DNA from: Acidimicrobiaceae bacterium
GTDB taxonomy: Bacteria > Actinomycetota > Acidimicrobiia > Acidimicrobiales > RAAP-2
Assembly: GCA_027315005.1 (NCBI GenBank)
Contig: DAHUZT010000112.1
Span: forward strand, 1 to 49,838
Length of the DNA stretch: 49,838 bases
Reading direction: 5' to 3'
Positions 16,690-24,634 of this stretch are shown piece by piece. Both the position numbers and the translations under genes were made by a program. Within the stretch, counting starts at the first letter, position 1. Each line of letters starts with the position of its first letter. The notes beneath the pieces were generated by a model that ran no database searches, had not been told where the DNA came from, and worked only from the letters and a program-made list of their open reading frames with translations.

Positions 16690-17142
16690 TCACCCAGAGG
16701 TGGCCTCCGTCTTCGCGGCGGCGGTCTTCCCCGATCCACTCGATGTCACCGCCGGTTCCTTCGACGCTGGCTTCGACGAACCCCGGTCGCCCTTCGCCGG
16801 GGGTCCACCGTCGCCGCCGGCGCCCTTGCCACTGCCCGAACCGCCCTCTGCCCCCGATGCGGCCCCGGCCTTGTCCCCGGTGCCATTGCTGCCACCATCG
16901 CCGCCGCCGTCTCCGCTGGGCGGCTGCTCCCCGCCGGTTCCGTCGGGAGACTTCGCGGCGGCACCGGTCCGGCTGTCGGTTTTGTAGAAGCCACTTCCCT
17001 TGAAGACGATCCCGACGTTCCCGAAGACCTTGCGCACCGGCGATCCACAGGTCGGACAGGCACCGAGGGGCTCGTCGTGGAACGACTGCACGACGTCGAA
17101 GGTCTTCTGGCACTCGTCACAGCGGTACTCGTAGGTTGGCAC
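16690..17142 (-). CDS. FmdB-family zinc ribbon protein with long Gly/Ser tail
   Basis: A 150-residue protein. Residues 1-55 form a CxxC...CxxC zinc ribbon (YEYRCDECQKTF then LGACPTCGSPVRKVF) and GSGFYKTDSR of the FmdB/putative regulatory protein family. About 90 residues of low-complexity Gly/Ser/Ala/Lys follow, much longer than usual. FmdB-type proteins are small and of unclear role; some are linked to regulation of formamide or amide metabolism. Start GTG 17142 follows GAGAGGAAG. It is divergent from moaC. Confidence 0.8.
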   Translation of the reverse strand: MPTYEYRCDECQKTFDVVQSFHDEPLGACPTCGSPVRKVFGNVGIVFKGSGFYKTDSRTGAAAKSPDGTGGEQPPSGDGGGDGGSNGTGDKAGAASGAEGGSGSGKGAGGDGGPPAKGDRGSSKPASKEPAVTSSGSGKTAAAKTEATSG

Positions 17143-17342
17143 CGGGTCTTCCTCTCGTCCTCTCGGTCCGTCGATCCGATCAGTCGATCGGGGTCGGAAA
17201 GCCTGCAACTCGTGCCGCCCATGACCTCGGTGGAAGCGGAGTGAGCCGGAGCTTTCTTGGCAGTCTAGTAGGCAGAGTGCCAAATCCATCTGGGCCCGCC
17301 GCCGTCCCGTAGACTTGGGCTCGTGTCCGACGTGGGTGCCCG

Positions 17343-17828
17343 ATGACCGAGCGGAGCCTGAGTCACCTCGACCCGTTCAGCGGTACCCGCATGGTCGACG
17401 TCTCTCCCAAGGAGGCGACCCATCGCCGGGCCATTGCCCGGTGCAGGGTGGCCATGAAACCGGAGACGACGGCGAAGGTGGCCAACAATGCCATCACCAA
17501 GGGCGACGTGCTCGCCGCCGCACGGGTTGCCGGTATCCAGGCGGCCAAGCGGACCGCCGAGCTGGTACCCATGTGCCACCCGCTGCTGGTGGGGGCGGTT
17601 CATGTCGACTTCACCATCGGTGACGACTTCGTCGGGGTCGAAACCAAGGTCGAAGCGGTCGACCGGACCGGCGTGGAGATGGAGGCGATGACCGCGTGTG
17701 CCATCGCCGCCCTCACCGTGTACGACATGTGCAAGACCACCGACCGGACGATGAGCATCGGTCAGCTCATGCTGTGGGAGAAGACCGGTGGGAGCTCTGG
17801 GACGTGGAAGCGCGACCCGCCCATGTGA
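17343..17828 (+). CDS. moaC: Cyclic pyranopterin monophosphate synthase MoaC
   Basis: A 161-residue MoaC, which with MoaA converts GTP to cyclic pyranopterin monophosphate, the first stage of molybdenum cofactor synthesis. Signature segments are MVDVSPKEATHRRAIA, IQAAKRTAELVPMCHPL, VDRTGVEMEAMTACAIAALTVYDMCK and an end region SIGQLMLWEKTGG. The conserved Lys and Asp residues in those segments are present. Start ATG 17343 lacks an obvious ribosome site; an upstream GTG in another frame is not used. No other moa gene is in the window. Confidence 0.95.
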   Translation: MTERSLSHLDPFSGTRMVDVSPKEATHRRAIARCRVAMKPETTAKVANNAITKGDVLAAARVAGIQAAKRTAELVPMCHPLLVGAVHVDFTIGDDFVGVETKVEAVDRTGVEMEAMTACAIAALTVYDMCKTTDRTMSIGQLMLWEKTGGSSGTWKRDPPM

Positions 17829-17907
17829 GGATGCTCGGCACGTCGCCGGCGTCCGAACCCCCTCGCAGCGAACGGCGTCGTGAAGCGGACGGCCAGGAAC
17901 GGACCGG

Positions 17908-18204
17908 CTAGGAACGGACGGCGGAGCGCAGCTCGCGCAACGACAGTTCAGAGGTTGCTTCACCGCCACACTGACTGCAGTGATCGACGTGACGCCAGCT
18001 TCTGAGCAAGCGGGTCCCCTCCGGGTTGAGCAGCACCACGAATGACTCCGACAGTGGATCGATCTCGACGCCGTAGCAGGGCTGCCACTCGGTGGAGGCC
18101 GGGGACGTGTGGGGGTTCGCCCCTTTCACCAGCCGCCGGAACCGCGAGTGCTCCATGTCGATGATCCATGTGCTGTGGCACGATTCGATGACGATCTCTT
18201 CCAC
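17908..18204 (-). CDS. Small conserved protein of unknown function
   Basis: A 98-residue acidic protein with no recognised domain. It has ESCHSTWIIDMEHSRFRR, a tryptophan/tyrosine-rich middle (TEWQPCYGVEID), and HCSQCGG (CxxC) near the end; one or two Cys/His sites could bind metal. A GTG at 18204 is the start preferred by conservation-like content; an in-frame GTG at 18294 would add 30 residues without a ribosome site. It converges with moaC and lies beside the histidine kinase operon on the same strand, downstream of it. Function unknown. Confidence 0.6.
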   Translation of the reverse strand: MEEIVIESCHSTWIIDMEHSRFRRLVKGANPHTSPASTEWQPCYGVEIDPLSESFVVLLNPEGTRLLRSWRHVDHCSQCGGEATSELSLRELRSAVRS

Positions 18205-18342
18205 ACCGTCATCATCGCACGGATGGATGGCACCGGCGGCGGGTTTTCCATGTCGGTTGAGTGACAGTCGTCGATCCGAGACCACGGGTCCCACGGGCAG
18301 GTCACGAAGGTTATCGCTGTTCAGGGCCGAATCGTCTCCGAT

Positions 18343-19896
18343 TCAGGAGCAATTGGGTCCGCACGCGACGCTTTCCGTGGAGGTGATCGAGACCTCGACC
18401 GAGGTACCCTGGCCCGGGTTCGAGTCGATGACCAGGTCCGCTCCGATGAGGTTGGCCCGCTCGCTCATGCCGAGCATGCCGAGGGTCCGACCGGTCACCG
18501 CGGAGGCTCCGGAGGCGATGTCGAACCCTTCTCCGTCGTCATCGACCCTGAGCCGGACACACGGGTCCGAGAAGTCCAAACTCACCGACGCTCGACGAGC
18601 GTTCGAATGTCGCTCCACGTTGGAGAGGGCCTCCTGAGTGATGCGGAAGAGGGTCAGCTCGGCCACCGGCGACAAGCGTCGCTCGGTGCCACCCACGTCG
18701 AATGAGGTCTCGATCCGGCATCGTGCACCGAGGTCGGCGAGCAGCTGGTTGACCGAGGCCACGAGGCCCAGGTCATCGAGGATCGACGGTCGTAGTCCTC
18801 GGGCGATGGAGCGCAATTCCGCCACGGTGTCCTCGACCGTCACGCGCAGATCGGAGAGTGTCGGCGTGTCTGGCGCACGCGTCGCGTCGGCCGCCTCTGG
18901 CATGCGCCACGTGTCCACACGGGAGTCGACTTCGACCGAGTCGAGTTGCCGACAGAGGTGGATCAGCGCCTGGACCGGCCCGTCGTGGAGCTCCTGGGCG
19001 ATGCGTCTGCGCTCCTCCTCCTGACCGGTCACCACACGTGCCGCGTAGGCCTCGACGCGGTCGCGGCGGCGGGTTTCGGCGGTGACGTCCTCGAAGACCA
19101 CCTGGACCGAGCCGTCACTGCCGAAAGGAGTGACGGCCGGCCTGAACAGTCCCGGCTGCCCGGCGACGTCGACGGTGATCGGTCGGACGACCTCGGACTG
19201 GGCGGTGATCGGATCGTGCCGGCCGGATTCCCTGGACAGCGTGTCGACCAGTTCGCTCAACACCTCGGCCGCGGCCTCGGGACCGATCATGTCGACCAGG
19301 CGCACCGCTCGGTGATCCTCCACCTCGCGGGGGCGGTGTCGATGATCTGGCGACTCAGGCGGCGATCGGAACAGGCCTCGGGCGGAGCTGTTGGCCTCGA
19401 TGACGCTGCCATTGCCATCGACGATGAGGATGGGCGCCTGATTGGTGTCGAAAAGATCGCGGTAGCGGGCCTCGGCGTTGAGATGGGCCTCGTGTGCGGC
19501 CTGGGCCACCCGGCGTGCCGTCGTGTCGTTGGAGATGCGTTGTCCGACCAGCGAGCCGAGTGAGGCGAGGAGGATGATCTGCACCGCCTCCACCCACGCC
19601 GCCGTGTGGTCCCCTGCGTTGCTGAATGAGACGAAGCGGGGAACCGCCAGCAGGCCGATCCATCCAACGGTGACGAGCGCTCCGCCGAGGCCGAAATCGA
19701 GCGCCGCCACGGCCACCGGGATCGCGAAGAGAACGAAAGTCGACAGCTCGGTCACTGCAGAGTCGGCCGAAAGGTGGAAGGCAAGGGTGCCCGCCACACT
19801 GGCCAGGTCCAAGGCGAGCACCACGAGCTGGAGGAGCCAGAACGTAGAACGCGCCCACGGCGGACGCTCGACCGGACCGAGCCCGGTTGCGCTCAT
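18343..19896 (-). CDS. Sensor histidine kinase, NarL/DegS type, with membrane and PAS regions
   Basis: A 517-residue kinase. Four to five hydrophobic helices (about 15-120) anchor the N-terminus; a PAS-like domain spans about 140-270; a HisKA_3 dimerisation domain contains the phosphoacceptor His304 in QEEERRRIAQELHDGPVQAL; the HATPase_c domain has LFRITQEALSNVERHS (N box) and DDDGEGFD (G1) plus GMLGMSERANLIG (G2). Start ATG 19896 overlaps the stop of the response regulator gene (ATGA), so the pair is coupled. It probably phosphorylates that regulator. The signal is not known; the position next to pilus genes suggests control of pilus expression. Confidence 0.93.
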   Translation of the reverse strand: MSATGLGPVERPPWARSTFWLLQLVVLALDLASVAGTLAFHLSADSAVTELSTFVLFAIPVAVAALDFGLGGALVTVGWIGLLAVPRFVSFSNAGDHTAAWVEAVQIILLASLGSLVGQRISNDTTARRVAQAAHEAHLNAEARYRDLFDTNQAPILIVDGNGSVIEANSSARGLFRSPPESPDHRHRPREVEDHRAVRLVDMIGPEAAAEVLSELVDTLSRESGRHDPITAQSEVVRPITVDVAGQPGLFRPAVTPFGSDGSVQVVFEDVTAETRRRDRVEAYAARVVTGQEEERRRIAQELHDGPVQALIHLCRQLDSVEVDSRVDTWRMPEAADATRAPDTPTLSDLRVTVEDTVAELRSIARGLRPSILDDLGLVASVNQLLADLGARCRIETSFDVGGTERRLSPVAELTLFRITQEALSNVERHSNARRASVSLDFSDPCVRLRVDDDGEGFDIASGASAVTGRTLGMLGMSERANLIGADLVIDSNPGQGTSVEVSITSTESVACGPNCS

Positions 19897-20621
19897 CTCC
19901 GCTCTACGCCCTCGGTGCCGACGGAGTCCCTGATGAACAGGCCGCCGGCCAGGGCCACATGCACCAGTTCGGTCCGTGAACTGGTGCCGAGCTTCTCGAA
20001 GACATGGTTGAGATGACCCTCCACGGTCCGGGGACTGATGCCCAGGCGGTGGGCGATCGCCTTGTTGGACATCCCTCGTGCCACCATGCGGACGACTTCG
20101 GACTCCCGGGTGGTGAGCGAGGACCGGTTGGCATCGGGCAAGGCCTCGGCGGCCGGCGGCCGACCCAGGTCACGGGGCGTGCGGTCGATGACGGGGAAGC
20201 CGTCGCATGCCGCCCGGATCGACTCCAGAAGCCTGTGACTCGGGCTCGTCTTCAGCAGGTAACCGGCGACGCCCGCAGCGAGGGCGGCGCGCACATAGTG
20301 CTCGTCGTCGTAGGCGCTGAGGATCAGAATGGTCACCGCCTCGTCGTCGTCGGCGATGTGCCGGGCCAGGTCGATGCCGTTCATCCCCGGCAGCCGGATG
20401 TCGATCAGGACCACGTCGGGGCGGACCTCCGCGATCAACCGGCGGGCCACTTCACCGTCCGCCGCCTCGCCGACGACGTTGAAGTCGGCGGCCTCCTCGA
20501 GAATCCTGCGGGTCCCGGTGCGGAGCAGCTCGTGATCGTCCACGATGACCACCCGGCACCGCCGTGCTAGCTCGCCACCGCGGCCCGGCTCGCTCCGAGG
20601 GGACGATGCGAGGCCCATCAC
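19893..20621 (-). CDS. LuxR/NarL-family response regulator
   Basis: A 242-residue two-component regulator. The receiver domain has the acidic pair DD (about 28-29), the phosphoacceptor Asp74 in VLIDIRLPGMNG, Thr/Ser near 98-102 and Lys near 123 (YLLKTSPS). A C-terminal LuxR helix-turn-helix (LTTRESEVVRMVARGMSNKAIAHRLGISPRTVEGHLN) binds DNA. The GTG at 20621 and ATG at 20618 are adjacent; both are possible. It starts 16 bases after the prepilin-peptidase-like gene and overlaps the kinase gene, forming one operon of three. Confidence 0.93.
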   Translation of the reverse strand: MMGLASSPRSEPGRGGELARRCRVVIVDDHELLRTGTRRILEEAADFNVVGEAADGEVARRLIAEVRPDVVLIDIRLPGMNGIDLARHIADDDEAVTILILSAYDDEHYVRAALAAGVAGYLLKTSPSHRLLESIRAACDGFPVIDRTPRDLGRPPAAEALPDANRSSLTTRESEVVRMVARGMSNKAIAHRLGISPRTVEGHLNHVFEKLGTSSRTELVHVALAGGLFIRDSVGTEGVERR

Positions 20622-20636
20622 CCCATGGTACGTGTA

Positions 20637-21455
20637 TCAGGCGCCCGCAACGAGCGATACGGCCATCGCCGCGATCAGTGCCGAGACGAGCGGCGTGGTG
20701 AAAACCACAGGAATCTCGGGTGACGACCGGGTGCCGGACCCACCGGCCACTACCCGCCGACGTGCGGTGAGCGCGGTCGCGGTCATGCCGGCGAAGTAGG
20801 CGACGATCCAGGTCGCCACCCCGGCGAGTGCCGGTCGGCCACTAAGCCCACCGAACCAGCATGCGGCCAGCAACAGCGCGGTTCTGCCGTGACCCCGGTG
20901 ATCTTCGCACGTCGGATCAGCGACCCTCAGGACGACGATGGCCACCATCCCCGCCAGCGCTCCGAGCAGTGGCGTCCCGAGCGCCCACCACCGGTGGGTG
21001 AGCGCGGCGTCGATGCCGAACAGGACCATCGCCAGCCCGGTGGCGGCTCCGGCGACGCCGAGCGGAGCTCGGTGTCCCTCATACTCGATGAGGGCGACGG
21101 CCAGCATGCCGGCGGCAAGCGAGCAGAAGGGTGCAGTGCGGAACGAACCGTGGTTCGCCCAGGTGACGAGGGTGAAGACCACGCCGGTCGCCAGCTCGAC
21201 CATCGGGTAGCGGGGGGAGACCGCAGCAGAACAGGACCGGCATCTGCCGCGCAGTGCCAGCCAGGAGACGACCGGCACGTTCTCCCACCAGGTCAGCTGT
21301 CGTTCACACGACGTGCAGAAGGAACGGGGCCGGGCGATCGACAGCCCGAGGGGGGTCCGGTAGATCACCACGTTGAGGAACGATCCGACGAACAGGCCGA
21401 AGACACCGGAGGCGATGACGGTCACCAGCTCGGCGGGTATCCGGCCGGCGGTCAT
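20637..21455 (-). CDS. Prepilin-peptidase-like A24 protein lacking both catalytic aspartates
   Basis: A 272-residue polytopic membrane protein with the layout of type IV prepilin peptidase PilD. The N-terminus has SGVFGLFVGSFLNVVIYR, then the zinc-binding pair CTSC...CRSC of the DiS_P_DiS methyltransferase-type domain, and SPRYPMVELATG. The peptidase half fits too, but the first catalytic Asp (ALI-D) is Glu (VALIEYEGHRAP) and the second, in GxGD, is Arg (RGHGRTALLLAA). A24 enzymes need both Asp residues, so proteolysis is probably lost. Start near ATG/GTG 21455; divergent from pilB over 236 bases. Same operon as the regulator and kinase. Confidence 0.8.
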   Translation of the reverse strand: MTAGRIPAELVTVIASGVFGLFVGSFLNVVIYRTPLGLSIARPRSFCTSCERQLTWWENVPVVSWLALRGRCRSCSAAVSPRYPMVELATGVVFTLVTWANHGSFRTAPFCSLAAGMLAVALIEYEGHRAPLGVAGAATGLAMVLFGIDAALTHRWWALGTPLLGALAGMVAIVVLRVADPTCEDHRGHGRTALLLAACWFGGLSGRPALAGVATWIVAYFAGMTATALTARRRVVAGGSGTRSSPEIPVVFTTPLVSALIAAMAVSLVAGA

Positions 21456-21691
21456 CGGAGCCGATGGCCGGCGCGATGGACAGCGCGCCGTCCGGCGGCG
21501 GAGCGCGTCGTTTTGAAGCAGCGGTGGGCTGGAGGTCGACAGATGCCGCCAACCTATCCACCGAGATCACCGTAGACGGTGTTCTGTCACCGGGGGCCAC
21601 CTGCCGACGAATCCTGGACCGGCTGTTCCGGAGCGTCGGGGACGGAGGATTCGGGGTCAATCTTCACCATTTCCATGCCGATGGAGGGGAG

Positions 21692-24634
21692 ATGACCGAC
21701 GTCGATGCCATTCGCTGGATGGCCAGCGAGCACGACCTCGAATTCGTCGACCTCGACTCCTACGGCGTGGATCCGGCCGCGGGGGCCATCCTTCCGGCCG
21801 AGCTGGCCCGTCGGCTCCACGTGGTGGCCATCAAGCGCAAGTTCGGTACCCCGGTGATCGCAACCTCCGAACCCGACGATCTGGAGGCCGAAGAGGAGGT
21901 GCGCGGAGCCATCGGCCGGGACTTCATCTCGGTGGTGGTGTCCCGTGACCAGATCGGGGAGTACCTCGACCAGCTCTTCGGATCCGGCGACCCCGTGGTT
22001 GCGCGGCCGGATCCGACGGAGGACCTCTGTCCGCCCGTCGTCGATCCGGAGCGTCCCGGTCAGCCCAATCCGACCGAGGTCTCCCCGCTCGACCTGGTGC
22101 CGATCGATCTCTTGGTAGTCGAAGAGGCCGGCAGCGCAGAGGCCGCCGCGGCCAACGGGCGCCACCGTCTGAACGGTGACCTGGACGCGTGCGATCCCGG
22201 GGTCGACGGCCACGGATCGACCCGGTCGCAAGAGGGCATCCCGGAACCGTCGGAGAGCGATCACGGACCGCCCCAGCTCGACGTGAACCCGTGGGAATGG
22301 CCCGCCGAGCACCAGGACCTTGGCCCGAACGCCCGCCCGGGTGTCGAGGCCGCCAGGGACGAGGACGAGATCGACGAGGCGAAAGAGATCGACGACGAGT
22401 CAGAGATCGACGAGGTCACCATGATGGGAGAGGACACCCTGGTCGACGGTGATCTGTGGGACGCGGGGCGACCCGGTTCGGCGGTCGGGCTCCCGACCGA
22501 CGTGGGCGACATGTCCTGGTCCGGGGACGGATCCGTCTCGGACGCCGAACTGCCTGAGGGCGCCTCGGTGGCGGAGGACACCGAGGTCCAGGCTGCACCA
22601 CCGGAGGTGGAGATGGTCGAACCCGTGACGGGGGAGGGAGCCGATCCGGCCGAATGGCCGACCTTCGAGGCCCCTTCCCTCGGTTCGGCCGTGCCCGGGC
22701 CTGACCTGTCCGAACCCGGCACGTCCGAAACCGGCACGTCCGAAACCGGCTCGTCTCCGTCGTCTGCGAGTGCGGAGGACCTCGCCGCGCTGGCCCGTTC
22801 GGTCGAGGGAGTGGTCGGCAGCCGGGCGAGCGACCAGGCCGACGATCCCACCACCTTCACCGCCGATCTGGTCGACGAGGCCGTCGCCACCTATCAGGAG
22901 GAGCACCCCGGAAGTGATCGCGATGCGGCGGAGGCGGGGACCACCCACTTTCCTCCATTGGCCAAGGTGCTGGTCGACGGGGGTCGGGTGTCGATCGAGG
23001 ACATGGAGAGCGTCCTCGAAGAACACAATCGGACCGAGCTGAGCATCGCCCGGATCCTGACGGCCAAGCGACTGGTGACCGAGGCCGATCTGATGTGGGG
23101 CATGGCCCACGAGATGGGGCTCGATTTCGTCGACCTCGACCTGGTCGGCGTCGACTATTCCCAGGTCGGAGCCATCCCCGAGGCCACGGCACGGCACCAC
23201 AACGTCATCGTCATCGGCATCGAGGACGGCATGCCGGTAGTTGCCGCTTCCAATCCCACCGACGTGTTCGCCATGGACGATCTGCGCACCATTATCGGGC
23301 GCACCTTCCGGATCGTCGTGGCCACCCGGAGCCAGATCGCGACCTTCATCAGCCGGGCGTTCGATGCCGGCGCCGATGCGGCGGACATGGCGGTCGAAGC
23401 GTCCCTCGGCTTCGACGGCAACTTGGAGGGCGACACCGTCGATGACATCCAGTCGGTCACCGAGGAGGCGCCGATCGTCCGGTACGTCAATCTGCTCATC
23501 CTCCAGGCCCTGAACGAACGGGCATCGGATGTCCACGTCGAACCGACCAGTACCGAGCTCAGGATCCGCTATCGGATCGACGGGGTCCTCCACGACGTGT
23601 CTACCGCTCCCCGATCCATCTCGTCGGCAGTCATCACCCGTCTGAAGGTCATGGCCGACATGAACGTGGCCGAGCACCGGATCCCCCAGGACGGCCGGAT
23701 CTCGCTCAACGTCGGCAAGAAGGGACTCGATCTGCGCATGGCGACCCTTCCCACCATCCACGGCGAGAAGGTGGTCATGCGGGTGCTCGACAAGTCGAGC
23801 GTCGTCCTCGGCTTCGCCGATCTGGGTTTCGACGAGGACCTGCTCAGCACCTACCAGAGCATCTACAGCAAGCCGTACGGGACGATCCTGGTGACCGGGC
23901 CGACCGGTTCGGGCAAGTCGACCACCCTCTACACCACGCTGAGCGCCCTCAACTCGCCGGAGAAGAACATCATCACGGTCGAGGACCCGGTCGAGCTCCA
24001 GCTGAAGGGGGTGAACCAGGTCCAGCTGAACGCCAAGGCCGGGCTCACCTTCGCCTCGGCCCTGAAGTCGATCCTCCGGGCGGACCCCGACATCGTCCTG
24101 GTGGGCGAGATCCGCGACAAGGAGACCGCGGTCATCGCGGTCGAGGCGTCGTTGACCGGGCACCTGGTGTTGGCCACGCTCCATACCAACGACGCCGCAT
24201 CGACCCCGATGCGCCTGGTCGAGATGGGTCTCGAGCCGTTCCTCGTCACCTCGTCGCTCTCGGGCGTGCTGGCCCAACGTCTGGCTCGGCGCCTGTGCGT
24301 GCACTGCAAGGAGCCCTACCAACCCACCGAGGCCGATGTTTCGGCGGCCGGGTGGTCGATGGAGGAGGTGGAGGAGATCGGGGGGATCGCGCAGGTCTAC
24401 CGATCTGTCGGTTGCTCGGCCTGTTCGAACACCGGATATCGAGGTCGTAAAGCTTTGGCCGAACTGATGCCGATGAGTGAGGAGATCGAACGTTCGATCA
24501 TCGAAGGAGGATCGGTGGACGACATCCATAGGATCGCGGTCGCCCAGGGAATGGGCACCCTGCGCCAGAGCGGGTTGCGCAAGGCCATCGAGGGCGAGAC
24601 GACCCTCGAAGAAGTGCTCCGGGTGGTGGCATGA
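21692..24634 (+). CDS. pilB: Type IV pilus extension ATPase PilB with two MshEN-type domains
   Basis: A 980-residue PilB, far longer than the usual ~560. Residues 1-95 form an MshEN-like domain (HDLEFVDLDSYGVDPAAGAILP...). Residues about 100-410 are a low-complexity acidic linker including an Asp/Glu/Ile-rich run and GTSETG repeats. A second MshEN domain follows (about 416-557), then the GspE ATPase with Walker A GPTGSGKST (736-744), Asp box and Walker B (DPDIVLVGEIRD), His box (TLHT) and the tetracysteine zinc site (CVHC, C869 and C872, then CSAC). Start ATG 21692 follows GGAGGGGAG; codons upstream look non-coding. MshEN domains can bind c-di-GMP, suggesting dual control. Confidence 0.92.
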   Translation: MTDVDAIRWMASEHDLEFVDLDSYGVDPAAGAILPAELARRLHVVAIKRKFGTPVIATSEPDDLEAEEEVRGAIGRDFISVVVSRDQIGEYLDQLFGSGDPVVARPDPTEDLCPPVVDPERPGQPNPTEVSPLDLVPIDLLVVEEAGSAEAAAANGRHRLNGDLDACDPGVDGHGSTRSQEGIPEPSESDHGPPQLDVNPWEWPAEHQDLGPNARPGVEAARDEDEIDEAKEIDDESEIDEVTMMGEDTLVDGDLWDAGRPGSAVGLPTDVGDMSWSGDGSVSDAELPEGASVAEDTEVQAAPPEVEMVEPVTGEGADPAEWPTFEAPSLGSAVPGPDLSEPGTSETGTSETGSSPSSASAEDLAALARSVEGVVGSRASDQADDPTTFTADLVDEAVATYQEEHPGSDRDAAEAGTTHFPPLAKVLVDGGRVSIEDMESVLEEHNRTELSIARILTAKRLVTEADLMWGMAHEMGLDFVDLDLVGVDYSQVGAIPEATARHHNVIVIGIEDGMPVVAASNPTDVFAMDDLRTIIGRTFRIVVATRSQIATFISRAFDAGADAADMAVEASLGFDGNLEGDTVDDIQSVTEEAPIVRYVNLLILQALNERASDVHVEPTSTELRIRYRIDGVLHDVSTAPRSISSAVITRLKVMADMNVAEHRIPQDGRISLNVGKKGLDLRMATLPTIHGEKVVMRVLDKSSVVLGFADLGFDEDLLSTYQSIYSKPYGTILVTGPTGSGKSTTLYTTLSALNSPEKNIITVEDPVELQLKGVNQVQLNAKAGLTFASALKSILRADPDIVLVGEIRDKETAVIAVEASLTGHLVLATLHTNDAASTPMRLVEMGLEPFLVTSSLSGVLAQRLARRLCVHCKEPYQPTEADVSAAGWSMEEVEEIGGIAQVYRSVGCSACSNTGYRGRKALAELMPMSEEIERSIIEGGSVDDIHRIAVAQGMGTLRQSGLRKAIEGETTLEEVLRVVA

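Noticed and set aside
14629..17244. Long open frame on the plus strand opposite pilMN and pilT
   Set aside because: It runs antisense to well-supported pilus genes and has no recognisable domain; in GC-rich DNA such frames arise from codon bias on the other strand.
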